Assembly: GCF_905115235.1 (NCBI RefSeq)
Contig: NC_051850.1
Coordinates: forward strand, 112,285,982-112,349,981
Origin: Hermetia illucens
Taxonomy: Eukaryota > Arthropoda > Insecta > Diptera > Stratiomyidae
Length of the DNA stretch: 64,000 nt
Direction of reading: 5' to 3'
Below are positions 11,398-25,000 of the stretch, piece after piece. Every line of letters begins with the position of its first letter. The stretch's first letter is position 1. A model generated the notes under the pieces. The model made no database searches. It saw only the letters and a program-made list of their open reading frames with translations, and was not told the origin of the DNA. The position numbers were made by a program, and so were the translations under genes.

Positions 11398-12780
11398 GTT
11401 TTTCCTATTACCATAGTTGCCATATCATCTGTTATAACTTTGAAATGAGAAATCATAGCAGAGTCCTGAAGGCACAAAACAACTTTAGGGCTTTTGTTGC
11501 GCAAAAGAAGGGCAAAGTAAGGAAAATCCTATCACACCAATGTTTGTTTAGGGTGAAGGCATTAGTTCTACCAATCTCCAAAACCAAAAAAAAAAAACTT
11601 TTCCTGATCAGATAAGAATCAACCCATAGATCTTTAGTTGAATATAATTTATAATGCATGTTCGTTAATAATTAGTAATGGTCACAATTGTTCCTAAGGC
11701 GAAGATCAGGCAGCGTCTAGGGAGTCGCCTCTATCCTAGCTAATAACGTTCTTTTCGGAAAGTTGCCATTAGAATTGTCTGATTGAATGAGAGCAGAAAT
11801 GTAGGAATCGATCTGAATGACTGAGAGGGTATTGAAAGGCACCGATATTCAAACATAACATTTTTTTATTTTCTTGATGCTCTCGCTCTTGACTGTGTCG
11901 ACCATGTCCTAAGTGGCTCGTGAGAAGCGCTCAGTCGTGCGATTGACTCTTAAGGATTCTCACAATGTACTTAAGGCCTGGAGAAATAGGGGTAAAGGTT
12001 GAATTTTTAACTGCATCCATGGAGGAGTAGGGTGTATAGGACGGTTTTCGTCCAGATCAGAAGCAACCCATCAGATGCTAAAGTTACGTAAGCTGCTAAA
12101 GTTTAGGTGTCTGTTCAAGGCTGAGTAGTCTACATACCATAAAGAGTGGAGCTAAGTGGCTTTCCAACTAGTCTTATCCCTCATTCAGTGGATAGCGGAT
12201 TCAGAACTCCCCCAATTTCCTAAACAAAATCAACGGCTTCGGTCGGCTTAGACTTGAATTTTATTAGGCAGTTTTGTCCTGAATATAGTTCATACCAATG
12301 ACGTGTTTATGCATTTATATCAAGGAATATATATCACCTTCTAGCGACTTCCGTCATACTGTTTCCAGGGCAGTGATGAGACAACTTCTAGTGAGTCGTC
12401 TCTGCCCTCATAGGAACGGCACGTCACATAAAACTAATTGCCATATATAGAAACAAACGGGCTAAGAGGGTTTTATGGATCAATGTGGTTTAAAGTTGAA
12501 GAGGCTCCACATTGAATTATATTAAAAAAGCGGAAAAGTAGTATACACTTGCCTGTGTTAGTTTATACTCTTTCATATTTCTCTGTTTTTAAATAAATCT
12601 TTCGTGCAATATAGAAACGTTCGAAAAATAATTCGAATGTTTTTGTATGTACATTTCAAAAGGTACAGAAATATATCGAACTGATTCAATTTTGTTTTAC
12701 TTTTTATTACAACCCTACCGACCCACTACATTTTTTTTAACAAAACAAAGTCAAAAGCAATCGCCATTTTAAAATTTATT
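11398..12780. other. Unassigned intergenic sequence upstream of RBM45
   Basis: No gene recognised. Two stretches (11705-11750 and 12370-12415) resemble each other, sharing TCTAG.GAGTCG.CTCT, so an old unidentified repeat may be present. It is AT-rich near 12590-12780. Confidence 0.4.
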
Positions 12781-13007
12781 TGGGCAACCCTTACAAACAA
12801 GTTTTTACATCCTATGACATTTAATTGTGAATTGATGACAACGAAGACAATTGACGGCGCTGAACATCTATTGCGGTTTCCACGACGGAGATAAAGTAAT
12901 AAAAGTGAAGTTCTTGCCTATTGTGTCCCTTCTTACCGCGCGAATGCAAAGTGTATAAATCCTCGCTCTAAACACTACGTACACTGCTAAAAGGTTTATC
13001 GCCAACC
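12781..13007 (+). promoter_or_regulatory. RBM45 promoter and 5' leader
   Basis: This stretch just before the RBM45 start is free of repeats and less AT-rich than its surroundings. A TATAAAT at 12954-12960 sits 48-54 bases before the ATG, leaving room for a short leader if used. The start context GCCAACCATGTC fits insect Kozak preferences. No initiator motif was verified, so the promoter call is inference from position. Confidence 0.4.
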
Positions 13008-16000
13008 ATGTCAGATTATCGGCATAATCGTGATGAGAGAGGCTCGTCGCTGGACGATCCGCCTATGTCTCGTCTATTCGTTATCCATAATCGAAACAAC
13101 ACAGAGGAAGAAATACGCGAAGGCTTCGGACAATATGGAGAAATCGAGGATGTGTGGCTTCTCAAAGACAAATCGACCGGGGAGAACAAGGGGATTGCCT
13201 ACGTGAAATACCGAAAAACGTCGGACGCAGCTCTTGCCCTGGAGGAGATGAATGGGAAGATGATTGGCAACTCGGATCGTGCAATTAAAGTGGTCGTTGC
13301 AGCAAAGTAAGTGGTTTACTCGTCATTCTGGTTTTGTTACGAAACAAACTCACCGAGTGTTATTCGAATGATTTAGTCGGCAAGCTGGAGCGAAGGGCAA
13401 AACCGAAAATGAACAGGAAAAGTACTTCAGGCTGTTCCTGGTTGTAAACAAGAACATCAACGAGGAAGAGCTCCGCGAAGAATTCTCGCAATACGGGGAA
13501 ATCGACTATGCCTCGGTGATTCGTGATCGGGGGACCGGACAGTCAAAGGGATTCGCGTACGTGAAATTCAAACGGTGAGTTTTCATTTATATGATTAGCT
13601 TGGGAGTTCATGAAAACTAATATTGGATGCATTCATTCGGGAAACAAGCTACGGAGCATCCCCTCGATATTTTAGAATAGCTTACAATGAACAGAAGCAA
13701 TTAGGAACTTGATAATTCGAATGCCTTTTTATTAAGGTTTTGTGTAAAACAAAAACAAATTTCAGCCCAGAGCTAGAAAAATTACAATAATAAAGACTTT
13801 AGTATGAAAAATGATATTCCCAAGTTTAATCAAAATCGTACTATCGCTGATAAAGTTATAGTAGTAGCTCGAAGTTGCCTTTTCCGTGCAAAGTTTCTGC
13901 AACCCAAAAAACTAAATATCAATATTACACGAAAGTGAGAGGTTTGACATGCTAAACATACATATTCATTGAAGCGGGCTTTATTGAAAAGAAGTAATTA
14001 GCGTAAAGTTAGTTGAGCATAAAATATGCGCCTAATGAAGGTTTTACATAGGTTTTGTATAATTTTTTGATGACCTACGAGAAGTATGCATAATTAAAGG
14101 AAAAAATTGTCCCGAACACGGAGGCGAAACGAAAAGCAGAAGAAGTGACGAATGTAAATGGGGTCGATTCTTGTTATCGTTGGAAAATTATGTAATTAAG
14201 AATATATGGTTACATTTAAGTGATCGTTGCAATAAAACCTTCTGTATATCCCAGGGACGCCTACACGACCAACTTTTTCGAATCGAAATTGGCGTTTATT
14301 ACTTGGGGTAATGTCTGTATTGTTTTTACAATTCGGCATGTAACACGAACGCTCCTATGCGAGGCTCTGAAGTATCGGGGGAGGGGGCCTTTGGACACTT
14401 TAGTTCTCTCGCGTCTTATACATGATGCGTTAAGATCGGATCACAATTGGAAATAAGAAGTCGGGGAACGCATGAGAAGATACGGAACCCACGCGAAGCT
14501 AGATTTCAAAATAAATTTGCGCGCGGCCGCGTGCTTGACACAGGCGAAACTCATGATCCGAATGTCGCGTCGGAAGAAGGAAAATCCACGAAGGATCGCC
14601 CCTTGTCCGATGCTTCTTCCACTTAGTTTTAGATAAGGCGCGGCCTTTGTGGTTCAAAAGTTGCGGAAATATTTCCTTGCTACCTCGGTAAACACCAACT
14701 ATTGTAAATGGACATGGTCCTTTCATGTCATATGACATCTGCAGGAAGTTCAGCATAGTAAGCAGTAGGATCCCCAATCAATCAATAAAGGCAGTCAAAA
14801 CAAGAAAAATAATAATCATTTAAACAAGAAAAATAAATAAACAAGTCGGGAAACCGGAAGCTTGACGCTTCAGGTATGAAAGATTTTGTGTTTCCTTATG
14901 TGAGGAGCATAACGTGGCTGATGGCATTGACCCGAGATATTTAAATCGCTCAGTTCTGGGCAGGTTACTGCTATTGCCAGAACTCAGCGATTTAAATATC
15001 TCGAGTCAATGTTATCAGCCAATGGAGAACTGCGTAATGAAATTGCTTCACGCATTAACGCAACCTGGGTGAAGTGGCATTCCACAACTCTATAGTTCTG
15101 AATTTTGGCCGACTATAAAAGACAATGAACGCCGTCTTGTGGTAATGGGGACGAAGATGTTGCATTGCACTGGTGGCGGGACACGTTTTGATCACATCTG
15201 AAATGAGAGTATCCGCGATCGATATGGGTTTGCACCGATCATGGAAAAACTGCGAGAGAGGCATTTTCGATGGTTCATGTAATTTGCACTAACGAGAATT
15301 CACTTACCAAGATTGGTCTGAACATCGAAGTCGATAGTAAGCGATCAAAAAGCCGGCCGAAACAACAGGGGCTTTATACGCTGGATGGGATTTAAAAACC
15401 TTGCGATTACATCCTGATCAAGCATTTGATAAAATAAAATGACGAAATCGATCACGACGAGCCGACCCCGCTTGTGAACGGACAAAGGCTGAAAAAAAGA
15501 AAAAGATGTGAGGAGAGACGAGTGCACGACAGCTCCGTGTCACATAGCTAAACATTTCATTGCCCTCTATTTTTTAGAAAGCGATTCAGATAAATCATCT
15601 GACGGAAAGCCCTGTATTGATAATAGTCAACCTCATACGCTTCACACTCTGAGTTTAATATTATTAGCAAATGCCAAGAATGTAACCTACATCAAATATA
15701 AGAAAGGCTGGGGAGAATTAGATTCTTCTTGAATGGAATTTTAATATTTCACTCGAATGTCAATTATTCTCGTTAATTATGACGTCAGCATCTTATTTGT
15801 AAGGCTTAGAATGCTGTTAATTCGCACGAAAGTTTGAACTGCTATAATTTTCCCACTAATAGTTGGGTTTTCATGAAACTTGGCATGTGTATGCACGAGG
15901 CTGTCCTCTATGTCGGTGCAAAATTTAGTACACCTGGGATGAACTTAAGGGGAGTTTTTCAGTCAATTTCTAAAAGTTGATAATGTGCTATTAGTAAATT

Positions 16001-19000
16001 TATTTGAGCAGATATCGGAATAGGACATATTTTGAGGCCTAGATTTAGTCTAAGGGCACCACTCCGATTTTTTTTTTGGAATTTTAGGTTGGGTAGTTTC
16101 CGAAAATGAGTCCTGTCTCACCTTAAGTGCGTACATTTTGACTCATTACTCACACACGTTGCCATTTATGCCAAAACTAATATTAGTTTCGGAAAGTACA
16201 AATCGAGACCTTCGATTTGATACCCTACACGACTATATCCGGTGAACAAAATTTTTGAATCCCCCCTTTGCATGTATGGGGAGCCTCCCTTTAAACTCCA
16301 TCTAAATTTATGCCACTCGCTGTATGCGTGGGATTTCATAGTTCCTATCTATCCACCAAATTTCATTTGGATCGGTGTAGCCGTTTTATAGAAAAGTGCG
16401 TGTGACAGACAGACATTGAATCGATTTTAATAAGGTTTTGTTTTACACAAAACCTTAAAAAATGAGGAATGTCAGATGGCAGAATGCAGACTTGGACTTG
16501 AAAACTTGGAGCTTCGGAATAACATCTTTTTTTGGGGGTTGTTACCTTCTCGCTATCCCGCCTTAGCGACCGTTTAAAACGGAGAATTCTTTTTACCAAC
16601 GGGAAAGGAGAGGAGGAAGGGAACTTTTAGTTAAAGGAACTCCCCACCATCTAATCCCTCCACCGGTCGAGCTTTATTTTCTTCGCAACAAGAACTCTAA
16701 TGTAATGCGCAACAGGGCGTCTGGCACCGCTCCTAAGCATCCTTCTTTCAACGATGTCTATAGAAAGCTCCACTGTGTCTGCATAAAGTTTTTAGTGAAT
16801 TTCATCGCAGCTTCCACAAAAAGCAAGGCGGGCAACGGGAATCACTCCCGCGATCATCATCACGGTTGATTCGGAGACAGTACTATAGACACATCGCACC
16901 TGCAAAGTTTCCCGGCTTTGTATTAGGTTGTTGCACATGAAATGACCGATGGTACTAAAATTTAAAACGACTGTAAAGCTTACAAAGATTTATTTATGAT
17001 AATTAATCAAAATAGGGCCAGTCGATTCAAAACATTTCTCCCAGCGAGATACAAGAGCATGTATGCCAGTTTCGTAGAAGTCCAATTTTCGGGAGTTGAT
17101 AAACTCGTCGAAGACGATTTTGATGGCCTCTTCATTCCTAAATTGTTTTTCCGCCAAAAAGTGGTATTCGGTTGGCGAAAGGTCTGATGAATATGGTGGA
17201 TGAGGCAGTCTCATACTGCAATTCGTTCAACTTTTGAACCGTTGTTCTGGATACATGAGGTCGTGCATTGTCGTGAAGGAGTATCACACCATCTCTGTTG
17301 ACTAATTTCGGCCGTTGAATACTCAATTTTCGGTGCATTTCCTCGTGTTGGGGACAGTATTTCTGTGCATTTATCGTTTCACTAGGTGCCAAAAAAGAAT
17401 AGTGGATAACTCCAGTTGTAGACCACCAAACAGTCACCATTACCTTCTTCGGATGGAGGCTCGGTTTCGGCATATGCTTCGGTGGCTCATCAGCATCTAG
17501 CCATTGTGCTGATCGGCGAAGATTATCGTATAATATCCACTTTTCATCACATGTCACTATACTGTCCAAAAAGGGATCGATTCTGTTGCAGCAGAGTAAA
17601 GAACTGCAAATTTCCATTCGAAGCGCCATGTTTTGCTCCGTAACCGCAACGCCGTAACGCATCTGTCAAGTTGTTGCAAGGGCCGGAAAACTGTCGAATA
17701 GTGTACGCCCAGTTTCTCTGCAATGTCTCTCACAGACTGATGTGTGTCGGATTCGACTAGCAAACACAGCTCGTCGTTGCCAATCGATGGTGCTGGATGT
17801 TCATTTGGCTCACTTTGAAGGCTACGTCGCCTGACCGGAATTTTCCGAATCACCACCGTGTGGTTCGTTTGCTTACCGTATCAGCTCCAAATGCGCTGTT
17901 AATATCCCTGGTCGCCCCCCGCTGCTTCAGAAAACATCGATGAAATAAACCACATTGTTCTAAATGATCGAAAATTGAAAAGGTGCGAAACGGTTGACAT
18001 CTTAAAGAATTTGCAAAGTTCTGTGCGCGATGAGTTCCGCGCTCTCTTACAATCGATCGAAAACATCGACATGTGGATGATTCAATGCGCAGTTTAGAGG
18101 TATTCTAGCGTAATTCGAGGCGAATTACGTACCAGAGTCCAATAAACAATCCGCACGGTGGTTAAAACAAGGAGAAAGTTGTCGAAAACGCCCGACAGCG
18201 CAAAAACAGCCGAAGCTGAAATGAATGAATTAAAATATATACCAATAATCTCAAAGGTAGTCAAGAAGAACCTTTCATTATGCAACACATTTAATGATTG
18301 ACTTCTTATTATAATTGTTGAAATTCAAGGTAGAAGGAATTTGTATCGGTGGGACAATTTTTAATGAAATGTTGCTGTCTTATTGCAGTCTTTCGCTTTA
18401 CCTAGAACTTATTTTAGATATTTGAGCTATTAATTCTGATCACCGCATTCCTTCTGCTTTTAAATTCGTGTTCGTTAAAAATGTATGCTATGTGTGGAAT
18501 GTATGGTGTATGGTGTGTACCAGCGACTGTCGCAACCGACATGATCGTTGCATGTTGACGGTGGTTTTGGAACGCTATGACAATAGACCTGTAGAATTCA
18601 ACTGCCTGCTTACATTACTGAGCGAAGACGTATTTCGTTTTTTTTTTTCGTAGAACAAATCATTCCATTATATCGATTAATACCAATGTTGTTGTAAATG
18701 GAATAGCTGTGCAACGTCATTATTCGGTTATGTTCAGTCAACTGGCTGGATTCATTGATCTGTAACTGTTCAATTCCTGTAGTGACTTCCCGATGCCTAT
18801 TATGATTATATGTTATGTTATGATGATTTTCTACTTTGATGAATTTTAACAACTGACCGGTGCTATGATTTCCATTGTAGTTAACATTTAGAATGATTTC
18901 AGTTCTCATCACATCTTCTACAGACATCGATTCGGGCTTGCTATTTTATCTAGCGATTAAATTATTTGAAATAATAAAAACTTGTTTTTCCTATTCGCTA

Positions 19001-22000
19001 GTGTTGATTTGTATTTTGCAAAAACCGATATTTCGGCAACCACTTGTTCCCTTCATCAGTGCTAACAAGTCTTGTCAAAATATAAATCAACTCTAGCGAA
19101 TAGGAAAAACAAGTTTTATTATTTCAAATTACTATTTTAATTGAATATCCTACAGTCGCTGATAGGGTGATATATTTACAACTTGGAATAGATATTTTTG
19201 AGTGCTACAAGAACTGATCTAAGTAATGCGCGTTTTCTGTAAATAACACAGGCCCACTGATGCTACAAAAAAGAATGGTCTGATTTGTTGCTACAGTTAC
19301 TTCGTTAGTATCCGCTAACATCAGGTACGAAATATGGCCCATTGGTTCTATAATCTACCCTGATTTGTATGTTTAAATCTCATTGAATGATATGATAGGG
19401 ATGATATGTACTAATCGAAAGACATATTCCGTATAATCAGGGACGCGATTTCAATCTTTATAATAAAATTGTGGTCATAACAGAAATGAAGTATTTATTC
19501 CAAGATGTGACTACTCTACCTAAACAGGTTGAGTGTGAATCAGATATTTTGTAACTCCGTTGCTAGATCGGTGGTGTCGAGAATTAAGATATGAAGTTTA
19601 CCATTAAGGCAACGTGACGAGTTCAATTTTTGTAATTATTTTTATGACTGATTTCGGTTGAAAGTACATGTGAAAATATGTGGTAAGAATATGAAAGTCA
19701 TATTAGATTTTAACAAGTCGGGAAACCGGAAACTGGACGCTTCAGGTACGAAAGGTTTTGTGTATTTCTTAGTACGTAGCACGTAATATATGCATATATT
19801 ATTTCAGAGTATCCACTTTCGGGTGATATTGTAATTGATAGTCTTCAATTTTCAAAGAAGCAAGAACTTTGACGTATTTTAACTTGGTATGAATTTTGTG
19901 ATGCTAGGATGAATTTAAGGGGGGTGTCCAGCCAATTACAAAAAATTATAGTACTACACTATTATTAACCTTATTTGAATAGATATCGGTATGAAGGGTA
20001 TTTCGGAGCCAAGGCACCATATAGTGGCAGCCTCCTGATCTTTTTCAGTTTTTTCGGTTTAATAGTTTCTGAGAATGGCCCCCTTAAAGAAATGATCACT
20101 TTCAACCCCCCGCACTCCCTACCTTCCCAACAAATGTCAAAACTACAAAAGTACTAATCGAGGCCTTTAATTTGATACCCCACACGACTTTTTTTTGATA
20201 AAAAAAAATTTTACACCCTCCTTTTGCATGTATGGGGAACCACCCTTAAATTCAACATAAAAGGATGTAACTCACTGTAGCGTTCACCGTTCCCATCTTT
20301 CTACCAAATTTGGTATCAATGGCTATAACCGTCTCCGAGAAAAATGCGTGTGACGGACAGACAGACAGACGGTAAACCGATTTGAAAATGAGTAGCAAAT
20401 GTATATAACGCGGATAGTCGAAGCCGCCTCTTATTTATTGTATCGCACCTTTCTCTCCAAAATGTCTGTTTTATGTGTGTATGTTACACATTCTTATTTT
20501 GTTGGCATGCTTTATAAATAGAAGGGAACCCTTTGGAAACTGGCTTTATCGGTTATGATTCGAGAAGTGAAAAGTCACTATGGTTAATACTGTAAAAAAT
20601 TTTTAAAACGTGCTTTTCTCAATCTAACTTTTTTTACGGTTTTGCGTAAAAAAACCTCATTAAAATCGATTCACTGTCTGTGTGTCACATGCACTTTTCT
20701 CCAAAACGGCTAAACCGATCGGAACGAAATTTGGTGGACAAATGGGAACTATGCAATCCCACGCATACAGTGATTGGGATAAATTTAGGTGGAGTTTAAA
20801 GGAGGGCTTCCCATACATGCAAAGGAGGGATTCAAAAATTTTTTCCACCGGATATAGTCGTGTAGGGTATCAAATGAAGTACTTTCCGCAACTGATATTA
20901 GTTTAGTCGGGATTTGCAAAGTGTGCGAGTGAGGAGTCAAAATGTACGCACTTAAAGTAAGGCAGGACTCATTTTCGGAAACTATCCAACCTAAAAATCC
21001 GAAAAAAATCAGGGTGGTGTGCTTAGATGAAATCTAGGCCTCAAATAATGTCCCATTCCGTTATCTACTCAAATAAACTTGCTAATAGTATATTACCAAC
21101 TTTTAGAAATTTACTAAAAAACCGCCCTTACATTCATCCTAGGACTTCCGAATTTTGTATCAGTATATACGTGCTAAATTTCATGCAAATTTGGCCATTA
21201 ACGCCAAAGTTATAGCAGTTCAAACTTAGCGACTTCGCGCGAATTAACTGCTTCCAAAGCCATGCAATAAGATGCTGACGTCATAATTAACGGGAATAAT
21301 TGACATTCGAGTGAAATATTAAAATTCCATTCAAGAAGAAACTAATTTTCCCTAGCCCTTTTTAAGGTTTTGTGTGAAACAAAACCTTATTAGAATCGAG
21401 ACGATGTCTGTCTGTCCGTCTGTCTGTCTGTCACACCCGATTTATTCGGAAACGGCTAGACCGATTGTCACGAAAATTGGTGAGAGTATGTAATTTGGTG
21501 TTCCCTTTACATGCAGTAAGTGGCGCCACGTTGCGTTGAGTTTAAGGGGGGGCTCCCCATACATGTGAATGGAGGGTGCAAATTTTTTTTTCCACAGAAT
21601 ATAGCCATGTGGGGTATCAAATGAAAGGTCTTAATTAGTACTTTTCGAAACTGGTTTAATATTTGATGTTGGGTGAAACATAGGGGAGTGAGGCTTCAAA
21701 ATATGACCCCCAAAAAGTGTAAAGTTCTCAGAACCTATCCAACCGAAAAATCTGAAAAAAATCACAGTGGTGCATCTCTATGAAATCTAGACCTCAAAAT
21801 ATATCCGGCTCCGATATCTGCACAAATAAAGTTAATAATAGTATATTTCCACATTTTAGAAATTTACCCGGCACCCCCCTTATGTTCATCCCAGGAGCAC
21901 AAAATCTGGCATGGGTGTAATGAAGATAATGCACAATTTGGTCAAGTTTGAAGAAAATCCAACCGTTACTAACAAAGTTATAGGGGGTGAAACTTCACAA

Positions 22001-25000
22001 TTTTTTGTGAATTTCGTGCACTCTACAACCTGCATGACGTTATCATCACATATCAATTCGTCAATACCACAACGAAATGAGTTCTTATGAATTGGGTCGC
22101 AGAGAATTATTTTGTTTTAGTTTTTTAGTTATTTGTCAACCAGACATGTGTGTATGTAGGTATATAGTATATGCGTGCTAATGAACTTTGTGGGTAGTGC
22201 CTAATTCAAATAGATATAAGAAGTAAATCGGAAATATGGGTACGATCAATTTATATACGTGCATATATGTGTACAGTATTCGGAAATAGGCAGTTTGTTT
22301 GTTCAGGGTGAGCGTAATATCTATGGCTGTAATATGTACGTATGTCTCGTAGTTTGGAAAAATATGAAGGATTATGTTGGATTTGTAGCTATATAAGGAT
22401 AGAAAAATGTGAGTTGAAATTTCTTACATAAGATGAACACAAAACCTTCATACTCGAAGCGCGAGCTTCCGGTATTCCGACTTGTTTATATTTGATGTAG
22501 GTTAAATTCTTGCCATTTGCTAATAATATTAAACTCAGAGTGTAAAGCATATGAGGTTGACTATTATCAATACAGGGCTTTCCATCAAATTTTTTATTTA
22601 AATCGCTTTCTAAAAATAGAGGGCAATGAATTTTTAGCTATGTGACACGGAGCTGTCGTGCACTCGTCGGTCCTCGCATCTTTTTCTTTTTCTTCGGCAT
22701 TCATAACCGGGGTCGGCTCGTCGTGATCGGTTTCGTCATTTCGTAATCGCGAGGTCTTTAAATCCCCATCCAGCGTATCAAGCCATCGTTGTTTCGGCCG
22801 GCTTTTTGGTTGTTTACCATTGACTTCGATGTTAAGACCAATATTGGTAAGTGAATTCTCGTTAGCGTGAATTACGTGACCACACGCTGAGTTCTGGTAA
22901 TGGCAGTAACCTGCCCTCGAGATATTTAAATCGCTCAGTTCTGGCAATGGCAGTAACCTGCCCAGAACTGATCGATTTAAATATCTCGGGTCAATGATCT
23001 CAGCCAATGGAGAACTGCGTTATGCTCCTCATATAGGGAAACACAAAACCTTTTATATCTGAAGCGTCAAGCTTCCGGTTTCCCGACTTGTTTTGGGTTG
23101 ACGCGGATGACTAAAAAACACGTTACCATTGGCTTTGAAATTTCAATATCTCATTGTACACATTCAAAGCATTAGAATGAACCTCAAAGACGGAGATACG
23201 TGCTAAATATTTTCATTTACATCAGGTTTTTGCCGGCAAAAACATGGCTACAGGACATTAGATTATACACTATTGAAGAACTTAAGTAGGAAACAGGTTT
23301 ATTTTGAGGCACTCTTACTTTACGGAAATGTAGAAACTGTGGAAAATGTGATTTTTTTCTAAAAAAAAAAATATTTTTTTATTTTGAGTCTGGGAACTTT
23401 TCATATGTGGTATTCTTAGACACCAACTCACAGGGCACAGTATAATGTCCGGCATTAATCATTCATCTTCATACAAAATATTGCTATAATTTGACTTCCC
23501 AGCAAAAATAGTTTAGAGTATATTAGAAAGGGAGGCCAAATTATTACAGCCACATAATATTTTTCATCTAACTTTAACAACATATTTTTGCATGTTATGT
23601 ATGTATTTTTTAGTTGATAGGGTTTTGTGAGAAGAAAAATTTAGGGTAGATTGCGTCGTAAAAAGGGTCAATGATTGGCAAGAAAAGTACAGGCCGCCTA
23701 TAAAGACATTGAGGCAGGAGAAATATATAAAAGTTTTGGAAACCAGAATAATACTCAAAATACACGAACGGTTATCAAATAGAAAATTTATATTTGTGTG
23801 CATCTCTGCTCCATGCCAAAAGGTCACTTTTTTTCTTAAAAATCAAAACAAATGCTTTTGACCGGTCTTAAAAGCGTTTGGAGAAAAATGAAAGACACAA
23901 AATTGTTAAGAAAAATATAATGAAGAAGCTATATTTGACATAACCCCTTATTGTGGTTAAGCATAGAAGCGATGAAATAAAAATAAACCTGAAAGTATGA
24001 TATGATGTTGATATAAAAAATAATAATAATTTTATTTTTAACGTTATAGAATTTATTTAAGTATAATTCAAATGTCTACCCAATACTGTTTGACAACATA
24101 AATAATTTGTAAAAATTGATAACATGTTTGTTACCTTTTCTTGCATATAAACAGAAATTATGTTGTTTTTCAAAGGTGACTCTGATAATTTGGCCACCCA
24201 CTGAAATTTATCTATATATTTGTAACTCAAGTAGGCTCAGAACAAGTAGATTGGCTGGCCCCCTTTTTTCAATGTACCACTCGAGCATATGGTCGCAAAG
24301 CATCTCATCGCCAAAAGAGGAACGCTAAAAATTAAGTCCGACCAGATAATGACATACGCTGATGATATTAACGTCTTGTCGCGGTCTTTTCTCGCCTTGA
24401 TATGTCGGCGAAAGAAGTCGCACTGAAAACAAAATGGAACAAGCAAGGAAAGGCACGCTATTTTGACGGAATATTACGATAGGTGAATAATAATAGTAAT
24501 AATTGTTGACGTGACACTTGCTGCACAGTATGGTTTTTCCGGGGAGTGGTGGCCAGTGACTCCTTTCCTTTCTCTAATGGAGTGTCAATTACATTTGGTT
24601 CTGGCCTAGTCTCTGATTAGGGTTATCATCACCAGCACATTAAGGCACAGGTTTGAGATTAGAGGTGGGAGGCATCATTTCTATATGGATTCACCATCGA
24701 ATGGCAAATCACTGTCTTTTATGATCCTATTACTTTACTTAGTTATTTTTGCCGAAGTCTAAATATTCATCTGTGCATGTAGAGATATTCATGGAAATAC
24801 TTATTGCAGATTTTTTTTCATTCAATGACCCGAGTCATGGTTGAAACTTATCAGATTTTCCTTAAATCATTCTTGGTTTCTTCTATCTTTATTCACTACT
24901 TTCTCTTCCAATAGCCCTTTTTATATGGAAAATTTGTTATTATTGAAGAAGAATTAAAACGGGCGTAAAGAAACAATTAAAAATGTCACAAGAGAGCAAT

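Larger units (their letters stand above)
14841..16456 (-). repeat. HINE-C composite: Helentron-like repeat carrying a captured RTE LINE piece
   Basis: On the - strand the element starts at 16456 with the hairpin AAGGTTTTGT-n5-ACAAAACCTT, then a short GTCT tract ('GTCTGTCTGTCACACGCAC') and the body. It ends at 14841 with the GAAGC/GCTTC hairpin and CCCGACTTG. Between 15730 and 14900 it contains sequence that is not in the A or B subfamilies: an RTE LINE 3' segment running the opposite way and a 44-bp inverted duplication. A second copy with the same composition lies at 20636-23090, so the composite has multiplied as a unit. Confidence 0.8.
20636..23090 (+). repeat. HINE-C composite, second copy, split by a nested HINE-B
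   Basis: The 5' part (20636-21363) starts with a worn hairpin (GGTTTTGCGTAAAAAAACCT) and 'CACTGTCTGTGTGTCACATG'. The 3' part (22490-23090) ends with the GAAGC/GCTTC hairpin and CCCGACTTG. Joined across the nested element it parallels 16456-14841 along its length, including the captured RTE piece. It is the inverted partner of that copy, about 4.2 kb away. Confidence 0.85.
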
